From Allodiplogaster sudhausi (lineage: Eukaryota; Nematoda; Chromadorea; Rhabditida; Diplogasteridae), in the NCBI GenBank assembly GCA_945643635.1, contig CALZFC010000045.1, forward strand, positions 1,800,001-1,864,000: a stretch of 64,000 bases of DNA. Direction: 5' to 3'. Made by a program: the position numbers and the translations under genes. Under the pieces are notes generated by a model. It was not told the DNA's origin, did no database searches, and saw only the letters and a list, made by a program, of their open reading frames with translations. This document shows positions 32,006 through 41,651 of the stretch, one piece after another; the first letter of the stretch is position 1; every line of letters starts with the position of its first letter.

Positions 32006-35000
32006 TTCTTTTTTTTTGTTGCTTTGTGTCCGGCTCGATAACGCGGAAAGCGCGCCGCGTTGTCACACTTCTAACCGCATGTGTGTCTTTCCTTTCTATG
32101 TATGTTTTTCCTTTGTCCTTCATTTCCCAAGCTTGGGGCAGTTGCCTCTCTCTCAATCAATCACTTCAAAAAAGAAAAAGATGGTTAAAAAAAGGAAGAA
32201 GAAGTGGCGCGTCTGGCGGGGAGCAGCCGCATTCGCGCAGAGACCAGGTAAGGCACTGTTTTTGTTGCGGCTTCTGCGCCAGTAAAAGAGCTCTAAAACG
32301 GTACTAGTGCTCACATTCCACTATTCAGCAATTTATTTTAGCCGGGAGGCACAGCATATCCAAAGCCGCGTCGTAAAAACATATCTTCGGTATGTTTACT
32401 TTATTCAGTGGAAAGTTATAAGAGCGCCTGATTGACAACAAAGGCACGAAGACGACGGATATCCTGCCCGCAACCCGACGAAGCTCCGGGTCGGCCCTGC
32501 TCAAAGTGCACCGTGCGCACAAGGTTAGCTATTTCTCTCTATCACACATAGAGATTGAAAAATTTAAAGACAATTGTCTTTTTTTAAATATCTACTTATA
32601 ATGCATAGAATGAGGCAATTGCTTCTCTCCCCAAAGAACTGATAAAAAAAAATGAATGAACAGAATGAAAGAAAACTAGGATAGCTCTAAAAGAGTATAT
32701 GACGCCTATGTATTGTTTGTCAAAAGCACAAAAAAATGCTTAACTAGGTTACATAGAGAAAATGTGCATTCAGAAAGCACAGTTGACTCGTTTAAATATG
32801 AAGAGTGATAAAAAAAATCACTCAAAAGTGCATCAAAAGCACTTGAGACAATAGTCTCTCTTTAAATATTTTATGCTGCTAATAAAATAGAGAAGAAGAC
32901 AACTAGCCGAATAGAGAAATTCAAAAGCATTTCACGAACAAATGGTTCATTTTATCATGCGTTAGGCAGCAATAAGTATCATGAGTACTCCCATAATTCA
33001 TGTCTCATGTACATACATATGGTGCCACGATTTACTATGTTCTTGTTGTTATTCACATTTGATGGCTTGTAAGTAACCGTTAGGCGAATCGGCTACTTCG
33101 TCTCTGATTCTTTAGCAGAAATAGCACAGGGCTTCTGTTCCCATCATAGATTCAAAAGATGATTAGACAAAGAAATCCAAGTAGCCTGACGCGCAAACAA
33201 TTTCTTCCGTACTCTCTCCCATTCACATATGCTCTCGTTGTTTTTTTTATCGAACAAATCTCTCATCTGTTGGCAATGCCGGACTCATCTTCGCAACATT
33301 CTCCTCCAAAGAAAGCAGCATCTCTCCCCTCTCTCTAGTTTTCTCTCACCGTAGTGCTGTTTGGTTCTCACACTCTCGGTGTCTCATCCCGTCTGCGTCT
33401 CTTTCTCTCTAGACGGCAGAACAGCCATCCTGAGTGGCTACTCTAAGTAAAGGACAGGCATTCATTTGCCATCCTGCTTCTAGTTCTCTAAATAACTACT
33501 ATTCAAATTTACAGATTATCACCGTCTTGTCACACGAGCAAGCGTGCAACTCAGCTCCCCCCGCAGTCAGAAGCGCTCATGGCGAAGAAGGTTGGTTCAT
33601 CCTTTTAAACATATGCAATGAGGCAATCGCCTCTTTCTCTCAATCACTCTCTCTCAAAAAAAAAGTTAAAGGAAAGAAATGAACATATGTACATATATGT
33701 GTGTACTGTTGAGGCAATCGCCTCTTTCCCTCAATCTCTCCCTCTCTCTCAAAAAAAAAGAAGGGGGAATTGAACAAAATTAAATATCATGACAAGCTGA
33801 CTGCCGCCAATGTAAAAAAAAAGGGGGGAGTATTAAAATGCAAAATGCGCAAGTAGGTAGACATATATGTGCATAGATACACATATGTATATAAGTGTAG
33901 ATACATATTATCTATCATGTTGACTCCTTATGGCAGCAAATAAGAGTCAGTGAGTGAACTCTTCTTAATTTTTTCTCACCTCTCCCTTTCTTTCTCTCTG
34001 GAAAGACAGAACTGGCCGTACAACAGTCTCTTTCTCACTCTCTATCTCTTTATCCTTCCCTCTCTCTCTTTCTCGCTCACCCTTACCACCATAGCTCTCT
34101 CCATCTCGTTGACATGCCGGGACACACTACATATGTCACCGCTGTTCCATCATTAGCATACGTGCTTGTCCTCTTCCGCACTCATCCTTCGTCATATTAA
34201 AGGACGTCATAACACCTACCTAGCCTTTACTTCTCCCGGCCTTACATTCGTGTTACGTTTTTTTAAGATGAAATGAGAAAACAAAGAGAGTGTGGACCTC
34301 CCATACGTTATACTCAACTTACCTTGTTCCTTTTTATACTTCGCCTATTTTATCAAAGAAAAACCGTTGTGCTCTCATCTCTTAATTCGTGTTAAACATT
34401 CTCTTCTCTGCCCCCCCCCCCTTACTCGCATGTGCCCATTGGCCCACAGGGCTACCGTAGCCAGAGCAATCACATGTTGTGAGAGTGGGTTAGTAAGTAA
34501 AATATATAGATACATACATAAAAAAGCAACTTATTGAGAAAAGTGGAATATTTTTTTTAAGTCCCTAAATTGATGCGTAAATTTCTTCTCTTCAGTTTTC
34601 CATTTCTTGCATCAGCTCTCACATCACTTGGCTTTCCGCTCTCTTGCACTTTGAACATACAGTACTTTCACTGTATTCTGACTCAGACGAGCGGCGCCAG
34701 AGAGAGAGCTCCAGCATTTTATGATAAAGATCTTCCAGACGCTTCTGGCTGAAGCAAACAAAATTCCTCCGGCGAGAAGAGAAAGTTTGATCAAGATTTG
34801 TTCAAAAGTCCATTAGCAATAGGCGCTGGACGCTGTTATTGTCACAAATTCTTCTTATTTTTGTTCCCCACTCGGATACTATCTCTCTCTCTCAAATCTC
34901 TAACATCCTCACAGAAAATAGTATTAAGATTCCCTCCGCCTGTTCACAAGCCACACCCCTGAATGAACATACAAGTAGTCAGATCCACGGACTGTCAGTC

Positions 35001-35417
35001 ATTCTCAACTTGCAACTTCTCCCACGCACCCTCTAGGTCATCGTCTGACGGCTCTACTCCTGGTCTTCCATCAGTGGCTATCGCTACTCTTACAAAACAC
35101 AAACTTTTCTCTTCCCCCAGTGGCAATTGCTACGCTCTCAAACACTCAGTCTTTGCATGTCTACCTATCCCAAGGCCCTAACACGGCTACGGGAATCCCG
35201 AACTGAGGCAATTGCCTCTCTCACAAGAAGCAAATCATCTCCCCCTACCTCTTCTCTTTCCAGCCTCTTCAAGCAGGAAAGAGGGAGCCAGCCTGCACAA
35301 CTCTCAGATGTCAAGCAGCTACGAGACGCCACAGTGGAGACAGTCAGCTCCACTTTTCAATGTTTAACTTTAACGCATCGTCAGTTCGAATCTAAGAGAA
35401 ATAGCTATTTTTAACAG
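32006..35417 (+). other. Long leader of the LTR element
   Basis: About 3.4 kb before gag. Near its start an ATG at 32180 opens a basic peptide (MVKKRKKKWRVWRGAAAFAQ) that runs into a consensus splice donor, CCAG|GTAAGG at about 32247. Just before gag the sequence is TTTTTAACAG, a plausible acceptor, preceded by an in-frame TAA. The leader otherwise holds scattered GGCAATTGCC-type motifs, CT tracts and A-runs, with no conserved protein domain. Confidence 0.6.
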
Positions 35418-37142
35418 TTGGAAAATTTGCTGGCAAGGGATCTTTATAACTTTCAATCCACGCCTTCATCCTCTATTGCACAGTCTTCCTCTCTTTCCTC
35501 GGTGGCAATTGCCACTCTCTCAAACAATCAAAACACAACTTCATCGTCTGCTCTTCCACCAGTGGCAATTGCTACGCTCTCACAATCACTCAATCAAAAT
35601 TCAAATTCTACTCCTACTGTTCCTCCAGTGGCAATGGCCACTCTCTCAAAGACTCAAAATACTAACAATAAATCTCCTTCATTGCCTACGGTGGCTGTGG
35701 TCCCTCTTTCAAATACACAGAATACTTCGCCCCCTGTTTCTCCAAATTCAACTAATAATATGCAGGCGATTTCACCAAGTACCTACTCCACACCCAGCGC
35801 CTCAGGAGCAGCAACTCCAAACCAATCAGGAAACCCTCGGTTGTTCATGATTCAGACGCAGTCCAATTCAAATAATCGAATTGCTCCTTTCACAGGCACT
35901 GGAGAGGTTTCTTTTGCCATGTGGCTACGCCGTTTTGAAGATTTACTAAGAACAAAGGCACCAGCACAGCCGGCAGCAGCAGGCGCCCAACAAAATGGAA
36001 TTTCATCAGAAGATAAGGCAAACAGCCTCATTGCACACCTAGAGGGACCAGCGCGAGAGAAAATTGAAGAATTGACGGCAGCCCAGCGAAGCGATTATGA
36101 CCAAGTAGTCAACCACTTAAGAACGCATTATGAGAGCCCGCAGCAGCGTTCTCTTGCCAAGCAAGCTCTAGCTAACTGTAGACAAGATATAGGTGAACCG
36201 GTAGCGGGTTTCAGCTCCCGCCTGCTGGCGTTTGCCAGAGCAGCTACGGCAGGCCTTCCAGCAGCCGCACAACAAGACAGGATTCTAGAAGAATTCCTCT
36301 CACGCCTCAGGCACCCGTTGCGCTATCATGTCAAGATGGCAGAGCCGACGTCATTTGAAGAGGCGCTTCGAAAGGCTGAAGGAGTAGAGCTGCTCCTGAC
36401 TGAAGCTGCTGCCGAATCTCTTCTTAATCCTTCACTCAATGCACTGCGGCTGGCTGACACTCCCAATCGGGAAAGGAATGATAATGGATCCCAGAATAGA
36501 CGAAACCGACCAAATAATTTTTTCGATAATCAGAATAACAGAACCAACAACAACAGCGACAGTAATATGTGCTTTTATTGTGGCAAACCTGGACACTGGG
36601 CCAGTGATTGTAGAAAAAGAATGAGTGATCAGTCGATGCGCCCTCAGGGCAATTCCCAGTACCCCCTCAGGCAACAGTCACGTGGGTATCGTGGCAATGG
36701 AAACTATCAGCAGAGGAGCTTCCATCCAAGAAATAACAACAATAATTGGCAGGGCAATCAGTACCAGGATAACAACCAGCGTAACACCCGATGGTGGCAG
36801 CAATCCCCCGAGGAGCAGGCGCATCCGAACAACCAATCAGGACGGCCAGGCATAAATGCGATGTCCATTCCAGCAGATTATAAGCTCAAACAGCTATCAG
36901 AGTCTCTTGAGAAGGCTAATGCGCAAGCACAAGCTTCAGAAGAACGCCTATCACTTCTTCTGCAGCGAAATAATGCACTAGCCAGCACTATCTATACCTC
37001 GGCGCCAAGAAATAATGAGCAGCAGCTACAACAAAACCTCGTGCCAAGAATTAACAAATTCTTTCCTCTCCTTCTTCTAACTGCCCGCTTGCGTCGGCAA
37101 CAGCTTGGACCTGCCAGAACAACGGACATCGTGAACTGGTAA
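35418..37142 (+). CDS. gag: Gag polyprotein of the LTR element
   Basis: Open for 574 codons with no ATG at the left edge; the frame opens right after AACAG, so it is either spliced in or starts at an internal ATG. The N-terminal ~110 residues hold imperfect repeats around PPVAIATLS. The capsid region follows (APFTGTGEVSFAMWLRRFED ... NSLIAHLEGPAREKIEEL), with predicted helices. An Asn/Arg/Gln-rich tract surrounds one CCHC zinc knuckle (CFYCGKPGHWASDC, about 36569-36611). A coiled-coil-like helix (LKQLSESLEKANAQAQASEE) lies near the end. It stops at TAA 37140-37142 without running into protease. Confidence 0.85.
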   Translation: MENLLARDLYNFQSTPSSSIAQSSSLSSVAIATLSNNQNTTSSSALPPVAIATLSQSLNQNSNSTPTVPPVAMATLSKTQNTNNKSPSLPTVAVVPLSNTQNTSPPVSPNSTNNMQAISPSTYSTPSASGAATPNQSGNPRLFMIQTQSNSNNRIAPFTGTGEVSFAMWLRRFEDLLRTKAPAQPAAAGAQQNGISSEDKANSLIAHLEGPAREKIEELTAAQRSDYDQVVNHLRTHYESPQQRSLAKQALANCRQDIGEPVAGFSSRLLAFARAATAGLPAAAQQDRILEEFLSRLRHPLRYHVKMAEPTSFEEALRKAEGVELLLTEAAAESLLNPSLNALRLADTPNRERNDNGSQNRRNRPNNFFDNQNNRTNNNSDSNMCFYCGKPGHWASDCRKRMSDQSMRPQGNSQYPLRQQSRGYRGNGNYQQRSFHPRNNNNNWQGNQYQDNNQRNTRWWQQSPEEQAHPNNQSGRPGINAMSIPADYKLKQLSESLEKANAQAQASEERLSLLLQRNNALASTIYTSAPRNNEQQLQQNLVPRINKFFPLLLLTARLRRQQLGPARTTDIVNW

Positions 37143-37171
37143 GACTCCCCAATACGCAAGATTGTTCGCAA

Positions 37172-39196
37172 ATGGTAGTTGAACCAACCATTCCGGTACG
37201 GTATGCAGTAGAATTATATAGGTGGAACACAAAATTGTATATCAGTGTAGACACGCATTGTCGCATCATTAGGACACAAGTCGCGTACTATCGATATTTG
37301 CTGGGAGGGCGTTGGCAGGAAACTGAAGCCAATGCCCAGCTTCTAACAGTAGACGAATGCAGACAAATGGTCAAACTTAAAATTTGCCAATTTGGCAATC
37401 TATCATTAAAAAACGGAATTTGGCAGACGAGCAATGAGGCCCAATTAAATTGGGGCACTTGGCCCTTCTCAACCTGTTCCACTAATAACGTCACAGTTTA
37501 TAACTGCTTCATTGAAGAATCGAAAGTGCTCATTCGCCATGATGAACTTTGGCCCTCCTCGCCGGCAGGTGATTTAACACAATGCAAATATGAGGATGAA
37601 GAATGCGCGCTTGCTGACGGTTCAGTAATTTTTTGGCAAGCAGAAAAAGAAGAACTCTGTAATTTCTTATATGTCGGCACTATGAACGGCAGCCGAGTTG
37701 ACAGAGTTTGGCTGAAAGATGACAGACAATTTGCGCTATCGTGGAAAGCTGATGCCGACACCGTTGTTGACTGTAACCGCGAGCTAGTCATAACAGATCA
37801 AGGATACGCCTTCGCAATTCACCGGAGGGTAAAAAGAGGTACCCTGCTTGCTTCTAAACCAGGCAGCGTCACTTCAAACCAGATTGCTGCACAGATGACA
37901 GCTCTCAGTCAGTCAGTGGAGAACGTAATCCAGCATGATGTTTTGAATCTCTGCCAACGAGTGAACGCCTTGTCCTCCTCTTTGCACATTGCAATGACGG
38001 TAGACGCAACAGCAACTGCCAGAGCCCTATTAAACAACACCGGCGTCTCTGCCCGATACAGAGGAAATCACATCGTAGAGATCTTCTATTGCTCAGAAAT
38101 TCCAGATGCAGCAATAACGTTCCTTCCCTTCAATGAGACGTGCTATGATTCTCCCCGCATAAGGATTCAAATGCATAACTCTTCAATAATTTCTTTCCTC
38201 GACGCTAACTCACAAATAGTTAAAGAAATCGCCGCTAAGACTGATTGTGAAGAAGTCAGTAGTTTCTATCTAAAAAGAGGGAATGTTATTATTCGCCTCA
38301 ATTCTCAAACTGGGAAATTCAGTGAAATAGATCCGAAGCTTATCCCATCCCTCACCCAGAACAGGAAGCCCTTTGGTGCACAAGGAGACGTCTTTCACAA
38401 TCTCGTATTGACGAACCTGTCTGATCGCGAAATTCCCCTTCAGTTAATTTCAAGAAACTGGCAAGAAACTCTGACTTCCAATTCAGCTATTATAATAAAA
38501 AGTAAGGCGACTTCGGAAGAGTTGTCTCTTCCCAGTCAGTTCTGCAGATATCTGTTCGGCGAATGGTCACCCTATTTTATCTGGATGACAATTTGTTGCA
38601 TTATTGTTACACTTTCTCTTCTCAAAGCCGCCTTGCTAATCTATATAAAGATCAACCTCATCCCATTCCCTAATATCTGGACCTCTCGCAACAGGCCAAT
38701 TTTTTCATGTGAATTTGAAAACGCGGCACAGGCCGAAATAGACAGTCATTCATCTTTTGAGGCAATTGCTTCTCTCCAAAAAACCGCGAAATGTCACAAT
38801 CTCAGTCAGCTATTGGAACATCACCAGGTGTCAACACCAATTGAAGAGATTAGACAAGGAGAGGACGAACATATGTCCTCTCCCTCTCTGACCAATTTTG
38901 ACATCTCTCACACCGTCTCGAGTCCACAGCAGCCCGCCTCTCATCAGTCAGTGCCACCATTGTCCTTTCCCCTTCTAGCACTAGCACCCCAAACCGAGCC
39001 ACCCCTATTTCTAATTCAAATTCCAGTGACAATAAATGGCACCGTCCTGCTCGCAATGATTGACATGGGTGCAGCTATCTCCGTTGCTAGCGCTGATCTA
39101 GCACAAATCCTCGGCATCACCGCACTATTTCCAAGCGATATCCCGTGTGCCACAGGCATTGCTGGGGCCAATATATATATATGGCACCTTAACTAG
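37172..39196 (+). CDS. env: Envelope-like glycoprotein fused to a protease remnant
   Basis: 674 codons, starting about 30 bases after the gag stop. Features of a class-type viral membrane protein: a Cys-rich ectodomain with several N-x-S/T sites, a furin-like RVKR site at about 37823-37837, and a long ectodomain after it. A transmembrane helix (WMTICCIIVTLSLLKAALLI) lies at about 38580-38650, followed by a cytosolic tail. There is no obvious N-terminal signal peptide, so a spliced leader may supply one. Beyond the tail the frame continues into a retropepsin-like stretch near 39010-39170. The viral source family was not identified. The protein ends where a dinucleotide repeat throws it out of frame. 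Confidence 0.75.
   Translation: MVVEPTIPVRYAVELYRWNTKLYISVDTHCRIIRTQVAYYRYLLGGRWQETEANAQLLTVDECRQMVKLKICQFGNLSLKNGIWQTSNEAQLNWGTWPFSTCSTNNVTVYNCFIEESKVLIRHDELWPSSPAGDLTQCKYEDEECALADGSVIFWQAEKEELCNFLYVGTMNGSRVDRVWLKDDRQFALSWKADADTVVDCNRELVITDQGYAFAIHRRVKRGTLLASKPGSVTSNQIAAQMTALSQSVENVIQHDVLNLCQRVNALSSSLHIAMTVDATATARALLNNTGVSARYRGNHIVEIFYCSEIPDAAITFLPFNETCYDSPRIRIQMHNSSIISFLDANSQIVKEIAAKTDCEEVSSFYLKRGNVIIRLNSQTGKFSEIDPKLIPSLTQNRKPFGAQGDVFHNLVLTNLSDREIPLQLISRNWQETLTSNSAIIIKSKATSEELSLPSQFCRYLFGEWSPYFIWMTICCIIVTLSLLKAALLIYIKINLIPFPNIWTSRNRPIFSCEFENAAQAEIDSHSSFEAIASLQKTAKCHNLSQLLEHHQVSTPIEEIRQGEDEHMSSPSLTNFDISHTVSSPQQPASHQSVPPLSFPLLALAPQTEPPLFLIQIPVTINGTVLLAMIDMGAAISVASADLAQILGITALFPSDIPCATGIAGANIYIWHLN
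39010..39196 (+). pseudogene. Retropepsin-like remnant, active site altered
   Basis: The C-terminal part of the envelope ORF reads like the start of a retroviral aspartic protease, but the catalytic triplet is Asp-Met-Gly (39062-39070) rather than Asp-Thr-Gly. The reading frame ends shortly after an (AT)n run at about 39171-39182. The expected flap and second half are not continuous in this frame. Probably inactive. Confidence 0.55.
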
Positions 39197-40150
39197 AGTT
39201 CACACATATCATAAACCTCTCTCACTCCTTCTCAACCACGGCAACCATCATTTAAAAAAAAAACTTTTTTTTTAACTCCGAAAGAAAAGTTTTGACATTA
39301 AATTGGAGTATATTAAAGAAAGCACTAATGCAGTATCCTGTCCAAAATTCAAATCCCACCCTTAGAATCATCGAGTAATGACCATACGAAATATAATTTA
39401 AAGATATATAAAAAAAATATATAATTTAATTCCCGGTGTGTTTAAAATTAACACCCAACCGCGGTGTCAAGCGCCACTTTCTCATTCACTCTCTCAAACG
39501 AATCCAGCAACACGACATGCTATAAGAACAGCTAACAGACCCCGTTTGGTCGATGGTAATCAAATTACCATCACATATGCTACCACCGATCACATATCAC
39601 AACCCCATTGGTAACAGACTCAGAATCTTATTGCTCTCCATATTCATAGCATGGCATGAGAGCCACCCCACGAGTGATTATTTTAATTTTGGGCGTGCCT
39701 GTCATCGCCCCTCTCGGCACCGAATTGGCGACACCTGGCCAACTTCTGCGCATCGAAAAATGCAATCATGGAAGCAAGGATCATTCCTTCAAGAGCAGGA
39801 CATTCTTGTCCCCCTGGCTCTCGACTATCAACATTCCATGTATAGCTTCTAATTCTACAGTCATGGTGCCCATTGGCCCTCTGTTTTCTCAAATATGAAT
39901 TCATTAAACTTCAACAAGGTTTCATTTTTGTAGTTTTTTTTTTCTCTCGGTAATTCATCCACGTCATGTTACGAATTAATTTCTTTTCTTATGTTATTTC
40001 GAACGAACATTTTTTTCCATCCTCTTCTTTTGTAGACAAATGACCAAAAAAAAACAATAAATAAATATGTATGTAAAATAATCTCTTCTTTTCTCTCCCT
40101 CATTTTACAAGCCAGAGTTCGAGGACGAACTCTTTTTGGATGATGGGAGG
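39197..40150 (+). other. 3' region of the LTR element without recognisable pol
   Basis: About 950 bp between the protease remnant and the 3' LTR. It is A/T-rich, with an open stretch at 39656-39898 (VIILILGVPVIAPLGTELAT) that I cannot assign. No polymerase or integrase motif is visible. Confidence 0.5.
40139..40150 (+). other. Polypurine tract
   Basis: GATGATGGGAGG immediately before the TGTAAG start of the 3' LTR, the position where plus-strand priming occurs. Confidence 0.65.
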
Positions 40151-40561
40151 TGTAAGCGCTGTAAGCGCTTGTGAGCGGTATGATACATACATACATATCT
40201 ATCTAACTCTCTCAGTGATCTCTTCTTACTTCCGGCGCGGCTTCCGGTACGGTTAACCACTTTCTAATCTTATCGCTCTTCTCCTTCTCTTTCTCAATCC
40301 TGTGACACATAATGATGACTACTTCCAGATCCGCGACCGCGTCCGCGCCGCGCCAACCACTTATAAAAGCCCGGCTAGATAGACGCCGAGAGGAACGGGC
40401 TGAGAGCCGGCAGCCTATCCCACCAACCCCAAGTATCCCTCCCTCTCTGTCTCTCCTTTCTATGACCTCTGGAGCCTTTTACGTTGCTATGTATGTTTCT
40501 ATTTGTTGTCCGCTATGTAGATAAACTTGTCTGAGTATCTTGGTGTTGTTGGGAACCTTAC
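40151..40561 (+). repeat. 3' LTR (411 bp)
   Basis: Same length and ends as the 5' LTR. Differences seen: CATACATA versus CATACGTA near the start, and GTCTCTCC versus GTCTCCCC in the middle. Confidence 0.92.
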
Positions 40562-40841
40562 TGGTAGCAGCGAGTGGTTTTCTTTTTTTTGTTGCTTTGT
40601 GTCCGGCTCGATAACGCGGAAAGCGCGCCGCGTTGTCACACTTCTAACCGCATGTGTGTCTTTCCTTTCTATGTATGTTTTTCCTTTGTCCTTCATTTCC
40701 CAAGCTTGGGGCAGTTGCCTCTCTCTCAATCAATCACTTCAAAAAAGAAAAAAGAAAAAGATGGTTAAAAAAAGGAAGAAGAAGTGGCGCGTCTGGCGGG
40801 GAGCAGCCGCATTCGCGCAGAGACCAGGTAAGGCACTGTTC
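40562..40841 (+). mobile_element. Second primer site and truncated leader after the 3' LTR
   Basis: About 280 bp repeating 31988-32260: the primer site, the basic-peptide ATG and the splice donor CAG|GTAAGG. The copies differ by small changes in a T-run and an A/G-run. It then switches at CACTGTT|CCATC to host sequence. A 3' LTR should be followed by host DNA, so this is the start of a second element sharing the LTR, cut off 13 bases past the donor. Confidence 0.88.
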
Positions 40842-41587
40842 CATCAAGTAGCTAGAAATAGAAGAGAGAAGCCTGTTCATCCGGCGACTTGGCCTTGGCC
40901 GGTTCGGCCTTCCAGTCTTCCAAAGGAGGCGGCTTCAGATTAGCTTCATCTTTCTGAAAAAGAAAGTAGTTCTCTGAGTAATTCAGTGTTGAATTCGGAA
41001 AGAGTAAAAGTGGAGCCTTTCTCGGCCCGCGATTTGCCGCTTCTGCGGCGCGAGGTGCGGCCGGTGCGGCGCTGGCCGGAACGGGAGGGACTGGCGCTTC
41101 GGCTGCGGCTGCCACTGCCGCTCTTGCCTCTCTTGCCACTATAAATGAGAGTTTTAATTGTTTTCAACTTTATAACTGTACTATCCCAGTAAGGATTTTT
41201 TTTTTTGAAGAACAGCTGTACGGCATTGGAATGGCTAGCAAGAATATTTAAATATCCTTCAGGTATCAACTGCATCGCATGTTCATCTTCTAGAATTTGA
41301 ACGTCGTCGTCTTGCGAATTCATTTCCTCTTTTCTTTACTTCTTCTTCATGTATGATCTAACGCAATGTATTTTCAAACATGTTTTTGGAATAATTAAAG
41401 ATCTCTTAGATCTTTGCTCCGCATCATTCTCTTCGCTTGCTCGTGAATTCCTTTAATCGGTAAATCAAAGATTAATCCATAGCTGCTCACTGGCGGGACT
41501 TGTCGGTAATACTCTTCCCAGATTTGCGAGAGGCGCGACTCTTCTTCGAAGTCTGAAAGTGAGTCAGTGAGAGCGATGGAACGAGAA

Positions 41588-41651
<64 letters not shown>

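Larger units (their letters stand above)
31577..40561 (+). mobile_element. LTR retroelement with gag and envelope-like genes but no recognisable pol
   Basis: About 9 kb bounded by 411-bp LTRs (31577-31987 and 40151-40561). Order: LTR, tRNA primer site, long leader, gag, envelope-like ORF ending in a protease remnant, about 950 bp without a clear gene, polypurine tract, LTR. The gag resembles Ty3/gypsy-type Gag proteins. I found no reverse transcriptase, RNase H or integrase motif on either strand, so it must have moved using enzymes from elsewhere. Near-identical LTRs imply recent movement. The host sequences on the two sides do not rejoin: 1.3 kb present in the paralogous locus is missing here, and no target-site duplication is seen. 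Confidence 0.88.

Noticed and set aside
35476..35850. 124-codon frame overlapping gag
   Set aside because: Leu/Gln-rich shadow frame of the gag repeat region.
31577..40841. Possible CRISPR-like array from the regularly recurring palindromic motif
   Set aside because: Spacing is irregular, spacers are not uniform, and the DNA is animal; it is a retroelement.
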